The notes under the pieces: model-generated | The model's database searches: none | The model's input: only the letters and a program-made list of their open reading frames with translations | What the model was told of the DNA's origin: nothing | DNA from: Paenibacillus puerhi | GTDB taxonomy: Bacteria; Bacillota; Bacilli; Paenibacillales; NBRC-103111 | Length of the DNA: 64,000 nucleotides | Direction of reading: 5' to 3' | NCBI RefSeq assembly: GCF_009846885.1 | Contig: NZ_WUWM01000015.1 | Coordinates: 97,824-161,823 of the forward strand | In this document: positions 10,846 to 20,773 of the stretch, one piece after another | How the letters are laid out: each line of letters begins with the position of its first letter | Position numbering within the stretch: position 1 is the first letter of the stretch | Made by a program: the position numbers and the translations under genes

Positions 10846-10882
10846 GCCTTGTCGCGGGCAACGCAGGAGCCCAATGACAAGC
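10846..10882 (+). repeat. 37-bp hairpin-forming direct repeat, copy 2
   Basis: Same unit as 10747-10783, 99 bp downstream in direct orientation, with TT replaced by GA in the inner part. The outer CTTGTC/GACAAG stem is kept, while the inner stem shortens to GGGC/GCCC. Confidence 0.85.
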
Positions 10883-10890
10883 CCCATACA

Positions 10891-10933
10891 GCTTCGCGCC
10901 CGGACGGGGAAAACCGCCGTCCGGGCGCGAAGC
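10891..10933. repeat. Perfect 17-bp inverted repeat
   Basis: GCTTCGCGCCCGGACGG (10891-10907) and its exact complement (10917-10933) around a 9-base loop. No T tract follows on either strand, so it is not a standard terminator. The remaining part of the argJ-argB gap (10934-11223) holds no gene that I can support; it is GC-rich, and its last bases carry a G-rich ribosome-binding region for argB. Confidence 0.85.
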
Positions 10934-11223
10934 AAGCCCGCTCTGCTCGAAGTAAAGCTTCATGACGCAGTCATGCCGCGGCTCCTTCGACGGAAGCTGC
11001 ACCACACACGCACCAACAGCGCTCCTTAGCCCCAGGCCAACGTAACGGAAGGACGCCGTCTGCAAGCGGACGCCCGGTACGGGCGGGAAAAGCGGTCCAC
11101 GAAACACCAGTGGCCATCAACGACGGCCCCGCAGCAGGCACGCTCCGTTTCGGGGTCTTGGGGCGAAGCGCCCAAGTCCTCCCCCCTTGAGACAAGGGGG
11201 GAAAGAGGGGGGATCCGATCCAC

Positions 11224-12006
11224 ATGTTCGTCATGAAATGCGGCGGCAGCACATTGGCTGCTTTGCCTGATGCGTTTTTCGAAGATTTGAAGCAATTGCA
11301 AGAAGAAGGCGAAATCCCGGTTATCGTACACGGCGGCGGTCCGGCTATCTCCGATACGCTCGGCAAGCTCGGGATCGAAACGGAATTTGTCAACGGATTG
11401 CGCAAAACGAATGAGGCCGTACTCGACGTAGTCGAAATGGTATTGGCCGGAAAGATCAATAAAGAGATCGTGCGAAAGATTCAGCTATCCGGAGCCAGAG
11501 CGGTTGGGCTCTCCGGCGTAGACGGCAACCTGATTCAAGCGCAGCCGGTTGCTAACGCGCATGAAGTCGGCTTGGTTGGCGATGTTTCGCATGTGAATGC
11601 CGGGCTTATCCAGGGGATCGTGGACATGGGCTATATGCCGGTCGTTGCTCCGGTAGGGATCGGGGCTGACGGCGGCCAGCGATATAACATTAATGCCGAT
11701 ACGGCGGCCGGTGCCGTGGCCTCTTATCTGGGCGTGGAACGAATGATCGTGGTAACGGACGTTCCCGGCATTATGAAGACGGTGGACGGAGAGAAGCGCG
11801 TGCTGCCTTCCGTGACCGTCCGGGAGATTGACGAGATGATCGCCAGCGGCGAAATTTATGGCGGGATGATCCCGAAGGTTCGCGCGGCCGTGCAGTGCAT
11901 CCAGGGCGAGGTGCGCGAAGTCGTCATCGTCAACGGAGCGGAGCCTCAGGTATTGAGCAAGGCGTTGAAAGAGGCCGGCATCGGAACGCGGATCATCAAG
12001 GGCTAA
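11224..12006 (+). CDS. argB: Acetylglutamate kinase
   Basis: Phosphorylates N-acetylglutamate with ATP, the second pathway step and the usual point of arginine feedback. The 260-residue protein has the amino-acid-kinase fold motifs: catalytic lysine in VMKCGG (Lys5), the HGGGPA loop and NINADTAAG. The ATG at 11224 is the only possible start, because the frame has a TGA at 11188 and no start codon between; this makes the N-terminus 2-4 residues shorter than usual. It is separated from argJ by 486 bp of non-coding repeats, unusual inside an arg operon. Confidence 0.95.
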   Translation: MFVMKCGGSTLAALPDAFFEDLKQLQEEGEIPVIVHGGGPAISDTLGKLGIETEFVNGLRKTNEAVLDVVEMVLAGKINKEIVRKIQLSGARAVGLSGVDGNLIQAQPVANAHEVGLVGDVSHVNAGLIQGIVDMGYMPVVAPVGIGADGGQRYNINADTAAGAVASYLGVERMIVVTDVPGIMKTVDGEKRVLPSVTVREIDEMIASGEIYGGMIPKVRAAVQCIQGEVREVVIVNGAEPQVLSKALKEAGIGTRIIKG

Positions 12007-12083
12007 GCCCGAGGATCAGGCTAATACCGTTTCTGGCCATTCATGTATAGCAGCACACTGAACAAGATAAAGGAGTGAACGAC

Positions 12084-13274
12084 ATGGGAGAGGCTCAAAG
12101 CGCATTGTTTCCGAATTACGCCAGATATCCTTTTACGTTTGTGAAGGGGGAAGGCAGCCGGTTGTGGGATGAGCATGGCAAAGAGTACCTCGACTTGATG
12201 TGCGGGCTGGCGGTCACGAACCTGGGTCACGCGCCCAAGCAGGTGACCGAACGTCTGAAGGAGCAGGTGGATACGCTCTGGCATACAAGCAATCTGTTCC
12301 ATATCCCCGGGCAGGAGAAGCTGGCCGAGTTGCTCGTGGCGAACAGCTGCGCGGACGCCGTCTTTTTCTGCAACAGCGGCGCGGAAGCCAATGAAGCGGC
12401 GATCAAGATAGCGCGCCGGTATTTTTCCAAGGTACTGGGGCAGCCGGAGCGTTATGAGATCATCACCTTCGACATGTCGTTCCACGGACGGACGCTGGCA
12501 ACCTTGACGGCCACGGGGCAGGAGAAGGTGAAGGAAGGCTTCGCTCCGCTGCCGGAGGGCTTCGTATATGCGCCGTATAACGATGAGGAAGCGGTGGAGA
12601 AGCTGATCTCGCCGCGCACGTGTGCGATCATGCTGGAGCTGGTGCAGGGCGAGGGCGGCGTGAATCCGGCCGATCCTGATTTCGTGAAGGCGGTCGCCGA
12701 GCTGTGCGAGCGTCATGGCTTGCTGCTGATTCTCGATGAGATTCAGACGGGCGTGGGTCGTACCGGCAAGCTGTATGCCTACGAGCATTACGGCATTGAG
12801 CCGGACCTCTTTACGCTGGCCAAAGGGCTGGGAAGCGGCATGCCGATCGGCGCCCTGCTGGGCAAAGAGAAGCTGCGCGGCGCTTTTACCGCAGGTTCCC
12901 ACGGCACGACCTTCGGAGGCAATTATTTGTCCACGGCAGCAGGTCTGGCTACGCTGGAGACGATGCTGGCGGAGGATGTTCCGGCCAAGGCGGCAGCTAT
13001 GGGTGAGTATATCGTCAGCGAGCTGAAGGCGAGATTGGCGGATAATCCGCTTGTCGAGCAGATTCGCGGTCTCGGGATGCTGATCGGCATCGGTCTGACG
13101 GTACCGGGTACCGACTTGATTAAGTCGATTCATGAACAGGGCGTGCTTGTTGTGCCGGCCGGCCCGAATGTGATCCGGCTGGCTCCAAGCCTCGTGATCA
13201 GCAAGGAAGACATCGACCGCGGGCTGGATACGATCTGCCAGACGCTGTCGAAGGCGGCTGCGGCTGCCGTTTGA
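12084..13274 (+). CDS. argD: Acetylornithine aminotransferase
   Basis: PLP-dependent class III transaminase that converts N-acetylglutamate semialdehyde to N-acetylornithine with glutamate as donor. The 396-residue protein shows SGAEANE (98-104), the LDEIQTGVGRTG loop and the PLP lysine in LAKGLGSG (Lys247). The ATG at 12084 has AAGGAG 8 bases upstream; a GTG at 12075 lies inside that site. Confidence 0.96.
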   Translation: MGEAQSALFPNYARYPFTFVKGEGSRLWDEHGKEYLDLMCGLAVTNLGHAPKQVTERLKEQVDTLWHTSNLFHIPGQEKLAELLVANSCADAVFFCNSGAEANEAAIKIARRYFSKVLGQPERYEIITFDMSFHGRTLATLTATGQEKVKEGFAPLPEGFVYAPYNDEEAVEKLISPRTCAIMLELVQGEGGVNPADPDFVKAVAELCERHGLLLILDEIQTGVGRTGKLYAYEHYGIEPDLFTLAKGLGSGMPIGALLGKEKLRGAFTAGSHGTTFGGNYLSTAAGLATLETMLAEDVPAKAAAMGEYIVSELKARLADNPLVEQIRGLGMLIGIGLTVPGTDLIKSIHEQGVLVVPAGPNVIRLAPSLVISKEDIDRGLDTICQTLSKAAAAAV

Positions 13275-13347
13275 TACGTAAGTGCGAATGAGCTTGTGAG
13301 GCTTGACCACATAGAACCAAGGGATGACGGGAAGGGAGATGTAGGCT

Positions 13348-14304
13348 TTGGCTGAAACGGTAGAGCAAGCCTTGGCGGTGCAATTGAAGGGCCGGGACTT
13401 TATCGGTCTTGTCGATTATACGTCGGAGGAGATTCGTTACCTGATCGATCTGGCGATTGATTTGAAGAAGAAGCAGAAGGCGGGCGAGGTTTATCAGCCC
13501 CTGAAGGGCAAGACGCTGGGCATGATTTTTGAGAAATCCTCGACGCGTACGCGAGTATCGTTTGAAGTAGGGATGTACCAGCTTGGGGGCCATGCGCTCT
13601 TCCTGAGCAAGAATGACCTGCAGATCGGGCGCGGGGAGACGATCGCCGATACGGCGCAGACGATGTCCCGTTATCTGGACGGTATCATGATTCGTACGTA
13701 TGCTCACCGGACAGTCATCGAATTGGCACGCAATGCGACGGTGCCGGTTATCAATGGCTTGACCGATCTGTCTCACCCGTGTCAGGCGCTAGCGGACTAT
13801 CAGACGGTGCTGGAGAAGAAGGGACGTCTGGAAGGGCTTAAGGTAGCCTATATCGGCGACGGCAACAATATGGTGCATTCGCTGCTGATGGGGGCAGCCA
13901 AGCTCGGCGTCAACTTCGCCGTGGCTACGCCGCAAGGCTATGAGCCGGATAATGAAGTGCTTCAGCTGTCGCGTGATGCGGCTGTGAAGACGGGAGCCTC
14001 CGTGCAGTTCACCAACGATCCGAAGGAAGCGATCGCAGATGCCGATGTCGTGTACACGGATGTGTGGGCGAGCATGGGCTTCGAGGCGGAGCAGAAGGAG
14101 CGGGAAATCGCGTTCAAGCAATTCCAGGTGAACGAAGAGCTCGCCAAATACGCGAAATCGGACTATATCTTCATGCATTGTCTACCTGCCCACCGCGGCG
14201 AGGAAGTAAGCGAAGGCGTGATTGACGGGGCGCATTCGGTGATCTTCGATCAAGCGGAGAACCGACTTCATGCGCAGAAGGCCGTTATGGCCGCTATCAT
14301 GTAA
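13348..14304 (+). CDS. argF: Ornithine carbamoyltransferase
   Basis: Condenses ornithine with carbamoyl phosphate to give citrulline. The 318-residue protein has the carbamoyl-phosphate site STRT (65-68), HPCQ (143-146) and the ornithine-side loop HCLPAHRGEE. Start is a TTG at 13348 with AAGGGA about 10 bases upstream. No carAB genes lie in the window, so carbamoyl phosphate must come from elsewhere. Confidence 0.96.
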   Translation: MAETVEQALAVQLKGRDFIGLVDYTSEEIRYLIDLAIDLKKKQKAGEVYQPLKGKTLGMIFEKSSTRTRVSFEVGMYQLGGHALFLSKNDLQIGRGETIADTAQTMSRYLDGIMIRTYAHRTVIELARNATVPVINGLTDLSHPCQALADYQTVLEKKGRLEGLKVAYIGDGNNMVHSLLMGAAKLGVNFAVATPQGYEPDNEVLQLSRDAAVKTGASVQFTNDPKEAIADADVVYTDVWASMGFEAEQKEREIAFKQFQVNEELAKYAKSDYIFMHCLPAHRGEEVSEGVIDGAHSVIFDQAENRLHAQKAVMAAIM

Positions 14305-14388
14305 GCTGAGCGGGAAGCGTACAGACAGACGCAGACCGAGAGCAAGTGCAAGTCCAAGTTATACCAGAGAAGGAGAGCGGAAATCGAT

Positions 14389-15627
14389 ATGGCAAAGCAA
14401 AAAATCGTATTGGCTTACTCGGGCGGTTTGGATACGTCCATTATCTTGAAATGGTTGAAAGAAACGTATGACGCGGAGATCATCGCTTTCACCGCCGATA
14501 TCGGCCAGAAGGAAGAGCTGGACGGCCTGGAGGAGAAGGCGCTGAACACAGGCGCATCCAAGGTTTATATCGATGACCTGCGCGAGGAGTTCGCTCGCGA
14601 CTTTATTTTCCCGATGTTCCAGGCAGGCGCCCTGTATGAAGGCCAATATCTGCTCGGCACGAGCATCGCTCGCCCGCTGATCGCCAAGCGGATGGTCGAG
14701 ATTGCCCTCGCCGAAGGCGCTACGGCTATTGCGCACGGCGCAACGGGTAAAGGCAACGACCAAGTCCGCTTCGAGCTGACGGCTGCGGCCTTGACCCCGG
14801 ATGTGGACGTCATCGCGCCATGGCGTCTGGAGCAGTTCCGCGAGGAATTCCCGGGACGCGCGGAAATGATCGCCTTTGCCGAGAAGCATGGCATCAACGT
14901 CACAGCATCTGCGGCCAAGCCGTATTCGATGGACCGCAACCTGCTGCATATCAGCTATGAAAGCGGCGTGCTGGAGGATCCTTGGTTCGATCCGAGCGCG
15001 AAGGAAAACAAGGAAATGTTCCTGCTGAGTGCAGATCCTGAGGATGCTCCGGATCAAGCCGAATATATCGAGCTGGAGTTTGAGCAAGGCAACTGCGTAG
15101 CGATCAATGGGGAGCGTATGATTCCTCTTCATATCATGGAGAAGCTGAACGAGCTGGGCGGCAAGCATGGCATCGGCCGTGTCGACATGGTGGAGAACCG
15201 CTTCGTCGGCATGAAGAGCCGCGGCGTATACGAGACGCCTGGCGGTACGATCCTGTTCACCGCTCACCGCAAGATCGAGTCCATCACCATGGACCGTGAA
15301 GTCATGCATCTTCGCGACTCCTTGATCCCTAAGTATGCAACGCTTGTGTACAACGGCTTCTGGTACGCACCGGAGCGTCTGGCGATCCAGGCTCTGGTGA
15401 CGGAGAGCCAGAAGAACGTGACCGGCACGGTTCGCCTCAAGCTGTACAAGGGCAATGTCATCGGTGCCGGCGTACAAAGCCCGGTCAGCCTGTATAACCC
15501 CAATATCGCCACGATGGAAGCCGATCCGACCAAGGCTTACGACCAAGGCGACGCAACCGGGTTTATCCGCCTGAACGCGCTTCGGCTGCGTGTGGCGGCC
15601 GGTGTGAACAAGAACAGCCAAGCCTAA
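14389..15627 (+). CDS. argG: Argininosuccinate synthase
   Basis: Joins citrulline and aspartate using ATP. The 412-residue protein opens with the ATP-pyrophosphatase loop YSGGLDTS (10-17) and has the full family length. Start ATG at 14389 with AAGGAGAG upstream. It lies 84 bp after argF and 114 bp before argH, so the whole of arginine synthesis from glutamate is encoded in one 9-kb block. Confidence 0.97.
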   Translation: MAKQKIVLAYSGGLDTSIILKWLKETYDAEIIAFTADIGQKEELDGLEEKALNTGASKVYIDDLREEFARDFIFPMFQAGALYEGQYLLGTSIARPLIAKRMVEIALAEGATAIAHGATGKGNDQVRFELTAAALTPDVDVIAPWRLEQFREEFPGRAEMIAFAEKHGINVTASAAKPYSMDRNLLHISYESGVLEDPWFDPSAKENKEMFLLSADPEDAPDQAEYIELEFEQGNCVAINGERMIPLHIMEKLNELGGKHGIGRVDMVENRFVGMKSRGVYETPGGTILFTAHRKIESITMDREVMHLRDSLIPKYATLVYNGFWYAPERLAIQALVTESQKNVTGTVRLKLYKGNVIGAGVQSPVSLYNPNIATMEADPTKAYDQGDATGFIRLNALRLRVAAGVNKNSQA

Positions 15628-15665
15628 GAGCCTAAGGGAGCCAGAACGGCTCACGGTAAACGAAT

Positions 15666-15712
15666 AAAGGAGGCGCAGGGTTTTCCTTTCCACCGGGGGA
15701 AGCCCTGCGCCT
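15666..15712 (+). other. Stable hairpin between argG and argH, with an orphan ribosome-binding-like motif
   Basis: AAAGGAGG (15666-15672) runs into a 16-bp stem: AGGCGCAGGGTTTTCC (15671-15686) with GGGAAGCCCTGCGCCT (15697-15712), G-U pairs included. There is no start codon at proper distance from AAAGGAGG and no T tract after the stem. The argH ribosome-binding site starts 14 bases later. A role in mRNA processing or stability, or in setting argH levels, is possible. Confidence 0.6.
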
Positions 15713-15741
15713 GTGTGCGAAGAAGAAAGGGGACATGCAAG

Positions 15742-17157
15742 GTGTCAAAGCTGTGGGGCGGACGATTTACGAAGAAAACGGACCAACTGGTCGAAGAATA
15801 TACGGCTTCCATCCTGTTCGATAAGGAGCTGGCCGAAGAGGATGTACAGGGCAGTCTCGCGCACGTGACTATGCTGGGCAAATGCGGCATCCTGCCTGCG
15901 GACGATGTCGAGACGATCAAGGCCGGATTGCTGAAGGTACAAGGGATGATCCGCCGGGGCGAGCTGGAGTTCTCGGTGAGCGACGAGGATATTCATATGA
16001 ATGTCGAGAAGGCGCTGATCGACGAGGTCGGTCCAGTCGGCGGCAAGCTGCACACCGGCCGGAGCCGCAATGATCAGGTTGCGACCGATATGCACCTTTG
16101 GCTGCGCAAGCGCGTCGTCGAATTCGTAGGGCTGCTGAACAAGGTACAGGAAGCGTTGATTGAGCAGGCGAAGCAGAATCTGGATACGATCGTTCCGGGC
16201 TATACGCATCTGCAGCGGGCTCAGCCGATTCTGTTCGCGCATCACCTGCTTGCGTATGTCTCGATGTTCCAGCGTGACGCTGAGCGCCTCCGGGACAGCT
16301 ACAAGCGTGTGAACGTACTGCCGCTTGGCGCAGGCGCGCTGGCCGGGACGACTTTCCCGATCGACCGTCACTTCGTGGCGGAGCAGCTCGGCTTTGACCG
16401 GGTGTACGAGAACTCGCTTGACGCGGTCAGCGACCGTGACTTCATCCTCGAGTTCCTGTCGAACGCCTCGATGATCATGATGCACTTGTCGCGTCTAAGC
16501 GAGGAATTCGTCATGTGGTCGAGCACCGAGTTCCGCTTTGTCGAGCTTGACGATGCTTTCTGTACGGGCAGCAGCATCATGCCTCAGAAAAAAAATCCGG
16601 ACGTGGCCGAGCTCGTGCGCGGCAAAACAGGCCGGGTATACGGCAACTTGTTCGGGCTGCTCACTGTATTGAAGTCGCTCCCTCTGGCTTATAACAAGGA
16701 CATGCAGGAGGACAAGGAAGGCATGTTCGACACCGTCCGTACGCTTCAAGGCGCGCTGCAGCTGTATGCGCCGATGATCGCGACGATGAAGGTGAACAAG
16801 GACCGGATGAGACAAGCCGTCAATCAGGACTTCTCCAACGCGACCGACATCGCCGATTACCTGGTCAACAAAGGCATGCCGTTCCGTCAGGCGCATGAAG
16901 TGATCGGGAAGACCGTGCTGTACTGCATCCAGCAGAACAAATACCTGCTTGACCTGAAGCTCGAGGAGTACCATCAGTTCTCTGAGCTGTTCGATCAGGA
17001 CATCTACCAAGTGCTGCAGCCGGAGACCGTTGTCAATGCGCGCAACGTGTATGGCGGTACGGCGACGGTTCAAGTGAGCGCAGCCGTAGAGCGTGCGGAA
17101 GCGGCGCTCGCCGAATCGGCGGCCTGGTTCGATGAATATTTGGAGAAGAGCCGGTAG
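15742..17157 (+). CDS. argH: Argininosuccinate lyase
   Basis: Splits argininosuccinate into arginine and fumarate, the last pathway step. The 471-residue protein of the fumarase/aspartase superfamily has the signature [11 protein letters not shown] (276-286) with the catalytic serine, plus HTGRSRND near residue 104. Start is the GTG at 15742 with AAAGGGGA 8 bases upstream, giving the family N-terminus SKLWGGRF. A terminator follows, so this ends the arg cluster. Confidence 0.96.
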   Translation: MSKLWGGRFTKKTDQLVEEYTASILFDKELAEEDVQGSLAHVTMLGKCGILPADDVETIKAGLLKVQGMIRRGELEFSVSDEDIHMNVEKALIDEVGPVGGKLHTGRSRNDQVATDMHLWLRKRVVEFVGLLNKVQEALIEQAKQNLDTIVPGYTHLQRAQPILFAHHLLAYVSMFQRDAERLRDSYKRVNVLPLGAGALAGTTFPIDRHFVAEQLGFDRVYENSLDAVSDRDFILEFLSNASMIMMHLSRLSEEFVMWSSTEFRFVELDDAFCTGSSIMPQKKNPDVAELVRGKTGRVYGNLFGLLTVLKSLPLAYNKDMQEDKEGMFDTVRTLQGALQLYAPMIATMKVNKDRMRQAVNQDFSNATDIADYLVNKGMPFRQAHEVIGKTVLYCIQQNKYLLDLKLEEYHQFSELFDQDIYQVLQPETVVNARNVYGGTATVQVSAAVERAEAALAESAAWFDEYLEKSR

Positions 17158-17200
17158 GACCCGCATATCGACGTCTAAGGGTCGAGCTCTTCCTGCTTGT

Positions 17201-17276
17201 AAAAAAAAGCCCCAGCAGCATCTGCCAAATCCGCGTTATCGCGGACTTGAGCGGGATGCGGCATCGGGGCTTTTTG
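17201..17276. terminator. Terminator shared by argH and the convergent vanW-type gene
   Basis: AAGCCCC (17207-17213) pairs with GGGGCTT (17266-17272), enclosing an inner CCGCG/CGCGG hairpin. It is flanked by eight A on the left and TTTTT on the right, so it can act in both directions. Confidence 0.75.
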
Positions 17277-17319
17277 CGTCCGCCGAAACAGTGGATATCC
17301 AGCTAGCTAAGGGGAGCGG

Positions 17320-18801
17320 CTATCGGAAGGCCGGTCCCTTCACGCCATCCTCCACGTACGGGAGACCGTCTTTCGGGGCAGGAAAGCTGCGGTCCAGGTC
17401 GGCGTCCCCGCCGGAATTCATCGCGATAACGTTGGGCTGAGCGCTGTAAGTGTCCCGCGATATTTTCTCTCTGCCGATTTCCCTGCCGTTCTGCTTCTTG
17501 ATCCGGTACGTCTCGACGATGTACCCCGGCTTTCCCGGTGTGATCGGTACCTGTTTGCCGCGCGGCAGAGTCGGATTGTGCACGAATTTGGTCGGAGGCT
17601 CCAGCTTCTCGATCGTCCGGGATTCGACAGCATAACTGATGTCTGCCGGCGTTTGGCCGAACAGCTTGACCGTTAGCCCCTTGCGGTCAGCTTGCGTACG
17701 GATCAGCACGTAATGAGGCGTGTTGTTGCGGAACTTGAAGTTAATATGGCCTGTGGCAAAGGTAGCGTCCTGCCCGAGCGGAATGTAGCTCACAGGGAGC
17801 GAATGATTGCGCCGCTCCACGATCTCAAGGCCAGCGTGCAGCACCGCCATGTACAGCGTGGAGGAAACCTGGCAGATGCCGCCCCCGATGCCGGGCACAA
17901 GCTTGCCGTTCATGATGACGGGCGCCTCCTTATAGCCGAAGGCTTCCTCCGTCTGCTTAATAAAGGGGGCGTAATCGAACACGGCGCCGGGTGCCAGCAG
18001 CGTATCCTGGAGAGACGCAGCCGTGGATTGCACGTTATGCAAGCGGCCCTCGGCGCTTCCTGGTCCTCCATCCGGAGACGGAGGGTAGGCGGTGGTGAAA
18101 TGTCCGATGCTGCGAACAATTCCCTGCGCCCGCAGCATCTCGACGGTAATGGCAGGATTCCACACGCGCAGCGGCACGCTAAGCTCGGGCACATCTGTGG
18201 GAGATTGCTCCCATGAGGGCAGTGAGGCGGCGAGCCTTTCCGCGAACATCCGCTCATCGGGCTGAACGGTCGATTTCTCAGGCAGGTAATCTACCGTATC
18301 ATTCGGACGAATCACCCGTACCGCGTCTTTCGGTTTTATCTGATATAGGCGGGGGTAGACCTGCCGCAAAGCGGCCAGCAGTTTGTCTGTATTAACCGAA
18401 GGGGAAACGGTCCAGGCTTGGCCCCGCATCGCCCACCGGGCCTTCGCGCGCTGAAGAACGGAGCCTTGCCGCAGGGGCCAGGTTTTTTCGATCAGGCTTT
18501 GAGCGTCCAATTCGACACCGAGCTCCGCGAGCGTACGTTCCGCCTTGCTCCCGGCTGCGGCAGAGGGATGATTCTCCAGGCTAAGCGTAGCCTTCAGCCC
18601 CAGAAAGCTTGCCTGCTTCTCGGCCAATTGAAGCTCGAATTCCTGAAAGGTAAGCCCGCCGACTACCCAATCCCCTACATGAAGCCGATGAGGCAGCCGC
18701 TGGGAGGAGCCGTATAGGGCAGCCGTTCCGCACGCGATCACGGTAACCGACAGAATCGCAATCAGCAGCGGTCCGATAAGCTTGGTTACTGGCGGCATCA
18801 T
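17320..18801 (-). CDS. VanW-family protein with G5 domain, membrane-anchored
   Basis: A 493-residue exported protein: an N-terminal hydrophobic segment (about residues 8-30), a long region resembling peptidoglycan-binding domains of this family, the VanW domain (roughly 260-370, with PGAVFDYAPFIKQTEEAFGY and IGGGICQVSSTLY) and a C-terminal G5 domain (roughly 385-450). VanW was first seen near vancomycin-resistance genes, but its activity is unknown; most members in spore formers are chromosomal and unrelated to resistance. Start ATG at 18801 with AAGGAG about 9 bases upstream. The 327 bp between this gene and ftsE hold only the two ribosome-binding sites; I see no convincing promoter. Confidence 0.85.
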   Translation of the reverse strand: MMPPVTKLIGPLLIAILSVTVIACGTAALYGSSQRLPHRLHVGDWVVGGLTFQEFELQLAEKQASFLGLKATLSLENHPSAAAGSKAERTLAELGVELDAQSLIEKTWPLRQGSVLQRAKARWAMRGQAWTVSPSVNTDKLLAALRQVYPRLYQIKPKDAVRVIRPNDTVDYLPEKSTVQPDERMFAERLAASLPSWEQSPTDVPELSVPLRVWNPAITVEMLRAQGIVRSIGHFTTAYPPSPDGGPGSAEGRLHNVQSTAASLQDTLLAPGAVFDYAPFIKQTEEAFGYKEAPVIMNGKLVPGIGGGICQVSSTLYMAVLHAGLEIVERRNHSLPVSYIPLGQDATFATGHINFKFRNNTPHYVLIRTQADRKGLTVKLFGQTPADISYAVESRTIEKLEPPTKFVHNPTLPRGKQVPITPGKPGYIVETYRIKKQNGREIGREKISRDTYSAQPNVIAMNSGGDADLDRSFPAPKDGLPYVEDGVKGPAFR

Positions 18802-19128
18802 CAGTCGGGTCTCCTTTGCTACGGAAGCTCGTACCTCGGCTTGCTATCCCCACTATATGCCCCGTCCCCTTGAAACTTGCCATCCGCTTTAGCATAATCG
18901 CCCGGGCGGGAGACAACTTGTTCCAGTCACGGGCAGGAATTGCGAAAAGGTGTAGAAATTCACATGGCAATAAAGGAATTTGGGTTTTTATGTCGAACTT
19001 ATATAGGCTAATGCTGGAATTCTAACCGACAAGATCGGCTAATGGGTTGGGATAAGCACGGCTCTTTCGCTTAGAGAAGGGTCATGCCCGACTATCAGCT
19101 TTCGCTAATAAATTCAGGATGTGATACC

Positions 19129-19815
19129 GTGATCGAAATGCACGACGTTTGGAAAACGTATCCTGACGGTAATCATGCGCTCAAAGGCATCAGCGTCAAG
19201 GTGGACCAAAGTGAATTCGTCTATGTCGTCGGCCCGTCAGGAGCGGGTAAATCGACTTTTATGAAAATGATCTATAGAGAGGAACGTCCGACCAAGGGGA
19301 CGATCTTCGTCAACGGCTTCAATCTTGAGAAGTTGAAGCAGCGTAAAATTCCATATGTGCGCCGCAATATCGGCGTTATTTTTCAAGACTTCCGGTTGCT
19401 CCCGAAGCTGACGGTTTACGAGAACGTAGCTTTTGCGATGGAGGTCATCGAAGCTCCCAAGAAGGTCATCCGAAAGCGGACGCTAGAGGTGCTTGAGCTG
19501 GTGAGGCTGAAGGATAAAGTCGGCTCGCTGCCTACCCAGTTATCCGGAGGCGAGCAGCAGCGCGTGGCAATTGCCCGGGCAATAGTCAACAATCCGTCCG
19601 TTATTATCGCGGATGAGCCGACAGGCAATCTGGACCCTGACACGTCGTGGGGGATCATGAAGCTGATGGAGGAAATCAACTTTCGAGGTACGACAATCGT
19701 GATGGCTACGCACAACAAAGAGATCGTGAACACGATGCGCAAACGAGTCATCGCCATCGAGGCAGGCAAAATCGCCCGTGACGAAGCAAGGGGTGAGTAC
19801 GGCTATGAAGATTAG
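19129..19815 (+). CDS. ftsE: Cell-division ABC transporter ATP-binding protein FtsE
   Basis: ATPase of the FtsEX complex, which activates peptidoglycan hydrolases during division or elongation and does not transport a substrate. Walker [10 protein letters not shown] (35-43), the signature LSGGEQQR and Walker [12 protein letters not shown] are intact. I prefer the GTG at 19129 because it gives 228 residues and the family N-terminus [12 protein letters not shown]. The ATG at 19084 in the same frame has AGAAGGG only 2 bases away, which is too close. It overlaps ftsX by 11 bp. Confidence 0.93.
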   Translation: MIEMHDVWKTYPDGNHALKGISVKVDQSEFVYVVGPSGAGKSTFMKMIYREERPTKGTIFVNGFNLEKLKQRKIPYVRRNIGVIFQDFRLLPKLTVYENVAFAMEVIEAPKKVIRKRTLEVLELVRLKDKVGSLPTQLSGGEQQRVAIARAIVNNPSVIIADEPTGNLDPDTSWGIMKLMEEINFRGTTIVMATHNKEIVNTMRKRVIAIEAGKIARDEARGEYGYED

Positions 19816-20722
19816 CACAGCCGGGCGGCATCTCCGTGAAGGAACGAAGAGCGTGCTTCGCAACGGCTGGATGTCCTTTGCTTCGATCAGCTCGATTGCC
19901 ATATCGTTGTTCATTCTTGGCGTTTTTCTGCTGCTGACGCTTAATGTGAATTTTCTTTCGAAGCAGATCGAGCAGCAGGTGGAGATACGGGTCTATCTGG
20001 AGGTGAACACGCCACAGGAGGAGATTGCCCTGCTGCAGAACGAGATTGCTTCTATCTCGCAGGTCAGCAAGATCACCTTTATATCCAAGGAGGAGGGCCT
20101 CGTCTTCCTGCGCGAGAAATTAGGGGAAAGCGGAAGGGAGCTTCTCGAAGGCTTCGATGGGGAAAACAATCCGCTGAATGATTCGTTTACTGTGGAGGTT
20201 TCCCAGCCGCGCGAGGTCGCGGTTGTAGCCGAGCAGATCGGCAAGCTCAATAATGACAAGACGGTCAAGCCGATCTATCGCGTTAGCTACGGGCAAGGCA
20301 CGGTCGAGACGATGTTCAAAATTACCGCGATTGTGCGAAATGTCGGCTTGGTGCTGGTAGCGGCACTGGCTTTGACGGCGATGTTCCTCATCTCGAATAC
20401 GATAAAAATTACGATCGTGGCCAGAAGACGGGAAATCTCGATTATGAAGCTGGTCGGTGCGACCAATTCGTTTATTCGCTGGCCGTTCTTCATTGAGGGT
20501 GCGCTGCTAGGCATCATCGGCTCGGCGATCCCGGTCGGCGTTCTGTTATACGGGTATCAGCAGTTGATGCTTTCGATACAAGTGGATTTGAATCTGCTGC
20601 TTATCAAGCTTCTGCCTTTCCAGGAAGTCGCTATGCAGACGGCGGGATTGCTGCTCGGCATAGGTATTATAATCGGGATCTGGGGAAGCGTGTTGTCGGT
20701 GCGTAAATTTTTGCGCGTATAG
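19805..20722 (+). CDS. ftsX: Cell-division protein FtsX
   Basis: Membrane partner of FtsE: 305 residues with one N-terminal transmembrane segment (after RNGWMSFASISSIAIS), a large extracellular loop (about residues 50-170) that contacts the hydrolase, and three C-terminal transmembrane segments. The ATG at 19805 has AAGGGGTG about 9 bases upstream and lies within the end of ftsE. The M23-type hydrolase encoded next is the likely target of the extracellular loop. Confidence 0.94.
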   Translation: MKISTAGRHLREGTKSVLRNGWMSFASISSIAISLFILGVFLLLTLNVNFLSKQIEQQVEIRVYLEVNTPQEEIALLQNEIASISQVSKITFISKEEGLVFLREKLGESGRELLEGFDGENNPLNDSFTVEVSQPREVAVVAEQIGKLNNDKTVKPIYRVSYGQGTVETMFKITAIVRNVGLVLVAALALTAMFLISNTIKITIVARRREISIMKLVGATNSFIRWPFFIEGALLGIIGSAIPVGVLLYGYQQLMLSIQVDLNLLLIKLLPFQEVAMQTAGLLLGIGIIIGIWGSVLSVRKFLRV

Positions 20723-20773
20723 CGCCCTGAGAGTTCTAGGTCGAACGAACACATGTTCAAGGAGGAACGGGTA

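Noticed and set aside
10715..11107. A minus-strand frame over the argJ-argB repeats encoding two HWA-ALPATR-like peptides
   Set aside because: The peptide repeat is just the translation of the 37-bp DNA repeat; the frame has no ribosome-binding site and runs into argJ.
14359..15693. A 444-residue minus-strand frame across argG
   Set aside because: Antisense shadow of argG; no motif and no ribosome-binding site.
17320..18801. Vancomycin-resistance locus because of the VanW domain
   Set aside because: No vanHAX, vanRS or vanY genes are present; chromosomal VanW/G5 proteins are common in spore formers.
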